NCBI RefSeq assembly: GCF_902706035.1
Contig: NZ_CACSJA010000020.1
Location: 1 to 64,000 of the forward strand
Length of the DNA: 64,000 bases
From: Pantoea sp. 18069
Lineage (GTDB): Bacteria; Pseudomonadota; Gammaproteobacteria; Burkholderiales; Burkholderiaceae_C
Direction of reading: 5' to 3'
In this document: positions 63,094 to 64,000 of the stretch, piece by piece
How the letters are laid out: every line of letters begins with the position of its first letter
Position numbering within the stretch: the stretch's first letter is position 1
Translations under genes and position numbers: made by a program
Notes under the pieces: generated by a model
What the model was told of the DNA's origin: nothing
Seen by the model: only the letters and a program-made list of their open reading frames with translations
Databases searched by the model: none

Positions 63094-64000
63094 CAGACCT
63101 TCTCCACCACGCGCTGACCCAGCAGGCCTTCAGGCTTGAGCACCAGAACAAAAATGATCAGCAGGAAGATGCTGATCTCGCGCAACTCCGCATGCCACAG
63201 TCCGACCATGGCCTCGATCAACCCGAGCAGAAAGCCGCCCAGCATGCAGCCGCGCGGGTTGCTCAGGCCGCCGACGATGGCCGATGAAAACGCCTTGAGC
63301 GCCAGCGTCAGCCCCATGAACACCGAGGCGGTGGTGATGGGCGCAATCAGCAGGCCGGCGATGCCGGCCAGGCTCGCGCTGACCACAAAGGCCAGCACCA
63401 CGATCGCCGTCACGTTGATGCCCATCAGCGTCGCCGCGGTGCTGCTTTGCGCCACGGCGCGCACCGCCTTGCCCAGGCGTGTCCTGCGCATCACGGTATC
63501 GAGGCACAGCATCAGCGCGATGCTCACGCACAGCACCAGGATTTCCTGCGGCAGCACGCCCGCGCCGCCGATGCGCAACACCTCGTTGCCCAGCGGCGAA
63601 GGCATGACCATGGGCGAAGGGCCCCAGATGGCCAGTGCAATGTTCTGGATGATGATGCCGAAGCCGATCGTGCTCATCACCCAGGCCAGGCCGCCCTGGC
63701 CGATGAACGGACGGATCGCGGCGTAATACACCACGACGCCCAGCAGGCCCATGATCACCACCGTGGCCAGCAGACTCAGGCCATAGCGCGCCAGCGTCAC
63801 TTCGGCTTCCTTCAGGCTGCCCTTGAAATCGTGGCCGGCCAGCAGCAGCAAGGTCGACACCGCGATGAATGCGCCAGCGACGAGAAACTCGCCCTGGCCG
63901 AAATTGAAGGTTTTGGTGGTGTTGTGGGTGATATTGAAACCCAGCGCCACCAGGGCATAGATGCTGCCCAGTGCCAGGCCACTGAACATGGCCTGAAGAA
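63093..64000 (-). CDS. livH: Branched-chain-type ABC transporter permease LivH, 5' end cut by window
   Basis: At least 298 residues of a LivH-type permease: FSGLALGSIYALVALGFNI, YAAIRPFIGQGGLAWVMSTI and LKAFSSAIVGGLSNPRGCML. The frame continues past the Met at 63989 (..LQAMFSGL..), matching the usual LivH N-terminus (LLQ-x-x-FNGLALGS), so the true start lies beyond 64000. The periplasmic binding protein gene (livK-type) is not in view and is probably upstream. Confidence 0.92.
   Translation of the reverse strand, partial: LQAMFSGLALGSIYALVALGFNITHNTTKTFNFGQGEFLVAGAFIAVSTLLLLAGHDFKGSLKEAEVTLARYGLSLLATVVIMGLLGVVVYYAAIRPFIGQGGLAWVMSTIGFGIIIQNIALAIWGPSPMVMPSPLGNEVLRIGGAGVLPQEILVLCVSIALMLCLDTVMRRTRLGKAVRAVAQSSTAATLMGINVTAIVVLAFVVSASLAGIAGLLIAPITTASVFMGLTLALKAFSSAIVGGLSNPRGCMLGGFLLGLIEAMVGLWHAELREISIFLLIIFVLVLKPEGLLGQRVVEKV

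Overview
The window is chromosomal DNA from a high-GC betaproteobacterium of the order Burkholderiales, most probably family Comamonadaceae (Acidovorax/Comamonas-like). This is inferred from gene content: several Bug/TctC solute-binding proteins next to LysR regulators, a yejABEF operon beside fabI, a CbpA-CbpM pair, a LivM-LivG fusion, and the rimP-nusA-infB-rbfA-truB-typA order. No rRNA, tRNA or CRISPR array was seen.

Layout. 1-404 is the 5' part of a group II intron (minus strand), sitting just behind an intrinsic terminator. 516-3305 is a LysR-controlled pair, maleate isomerase and a Bug protein. 3306-5300 holds a nucleotidyltransferase remnant, a lipoprotein gene and a strong terminator. 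5125-9871 is a decayed integrative element ending at the 3' end of guaA: hipBA with three evenly spaced operators, a trbB fragment, an unknown membrane protein, a radC with a stop at codon 2, and a DUF4236 gene fused to the start of a broken integrase. 9872-25300 is core genome: guaA, guaB, ratAB, smpB, HIBYL-CoA hydrolase and the translation/transcription operon typA-truB-rbfA-infB-nusA-rimP, then a thioredoxin-like gene. 25316-32545 carries two c-type cytochromes, two lipocalins flanking cbpA-cbpM, a 56-residue protein and an ABC exporter. 32667-36723 is a LysR-linked cluster of a fluoroacetate-dehalogenase-like hydrolase with LeuC/LeuD-type dehydratase subunits. 36817-44531 contains yejABEF, fabI and a CDF metal exporter. 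44964-48860 is a Bug/AtuA/LysR catabolic cluster. 49552-52811 is a PspA-YqiJ-flotillin membrane-stress operon with a clear sigma-70 promoter. 52907-57233 has a dienelactone hydrolase, a lipoprotein, and a MocR regulator divergent from a class II HMG-CoA reductase. 57456-58673 is an intact IS110-family element. 58872-64000 is a branched-chain-amino-acid-type ABC transporter operon with an acyl-CoA ligase, running off the right edge.

Most notable. (1) The 5' non-coding part of the IS110 element folds into two loops that match the published bridge RNA architecture. Its guide segments match the target sequence in which the element actually sits and the element's own ends. (2) A family of short non-coding repeats with TAACAC-type terminal inverted repeats occurs three times. 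Two copies exactly fill the gaps between convergent genes, and one of these supplies the C-terminal codons and stop of a LysR gene. (3) The guaA-linked island has decayed but keeps TTTTACCGTCA repeats near both ends.
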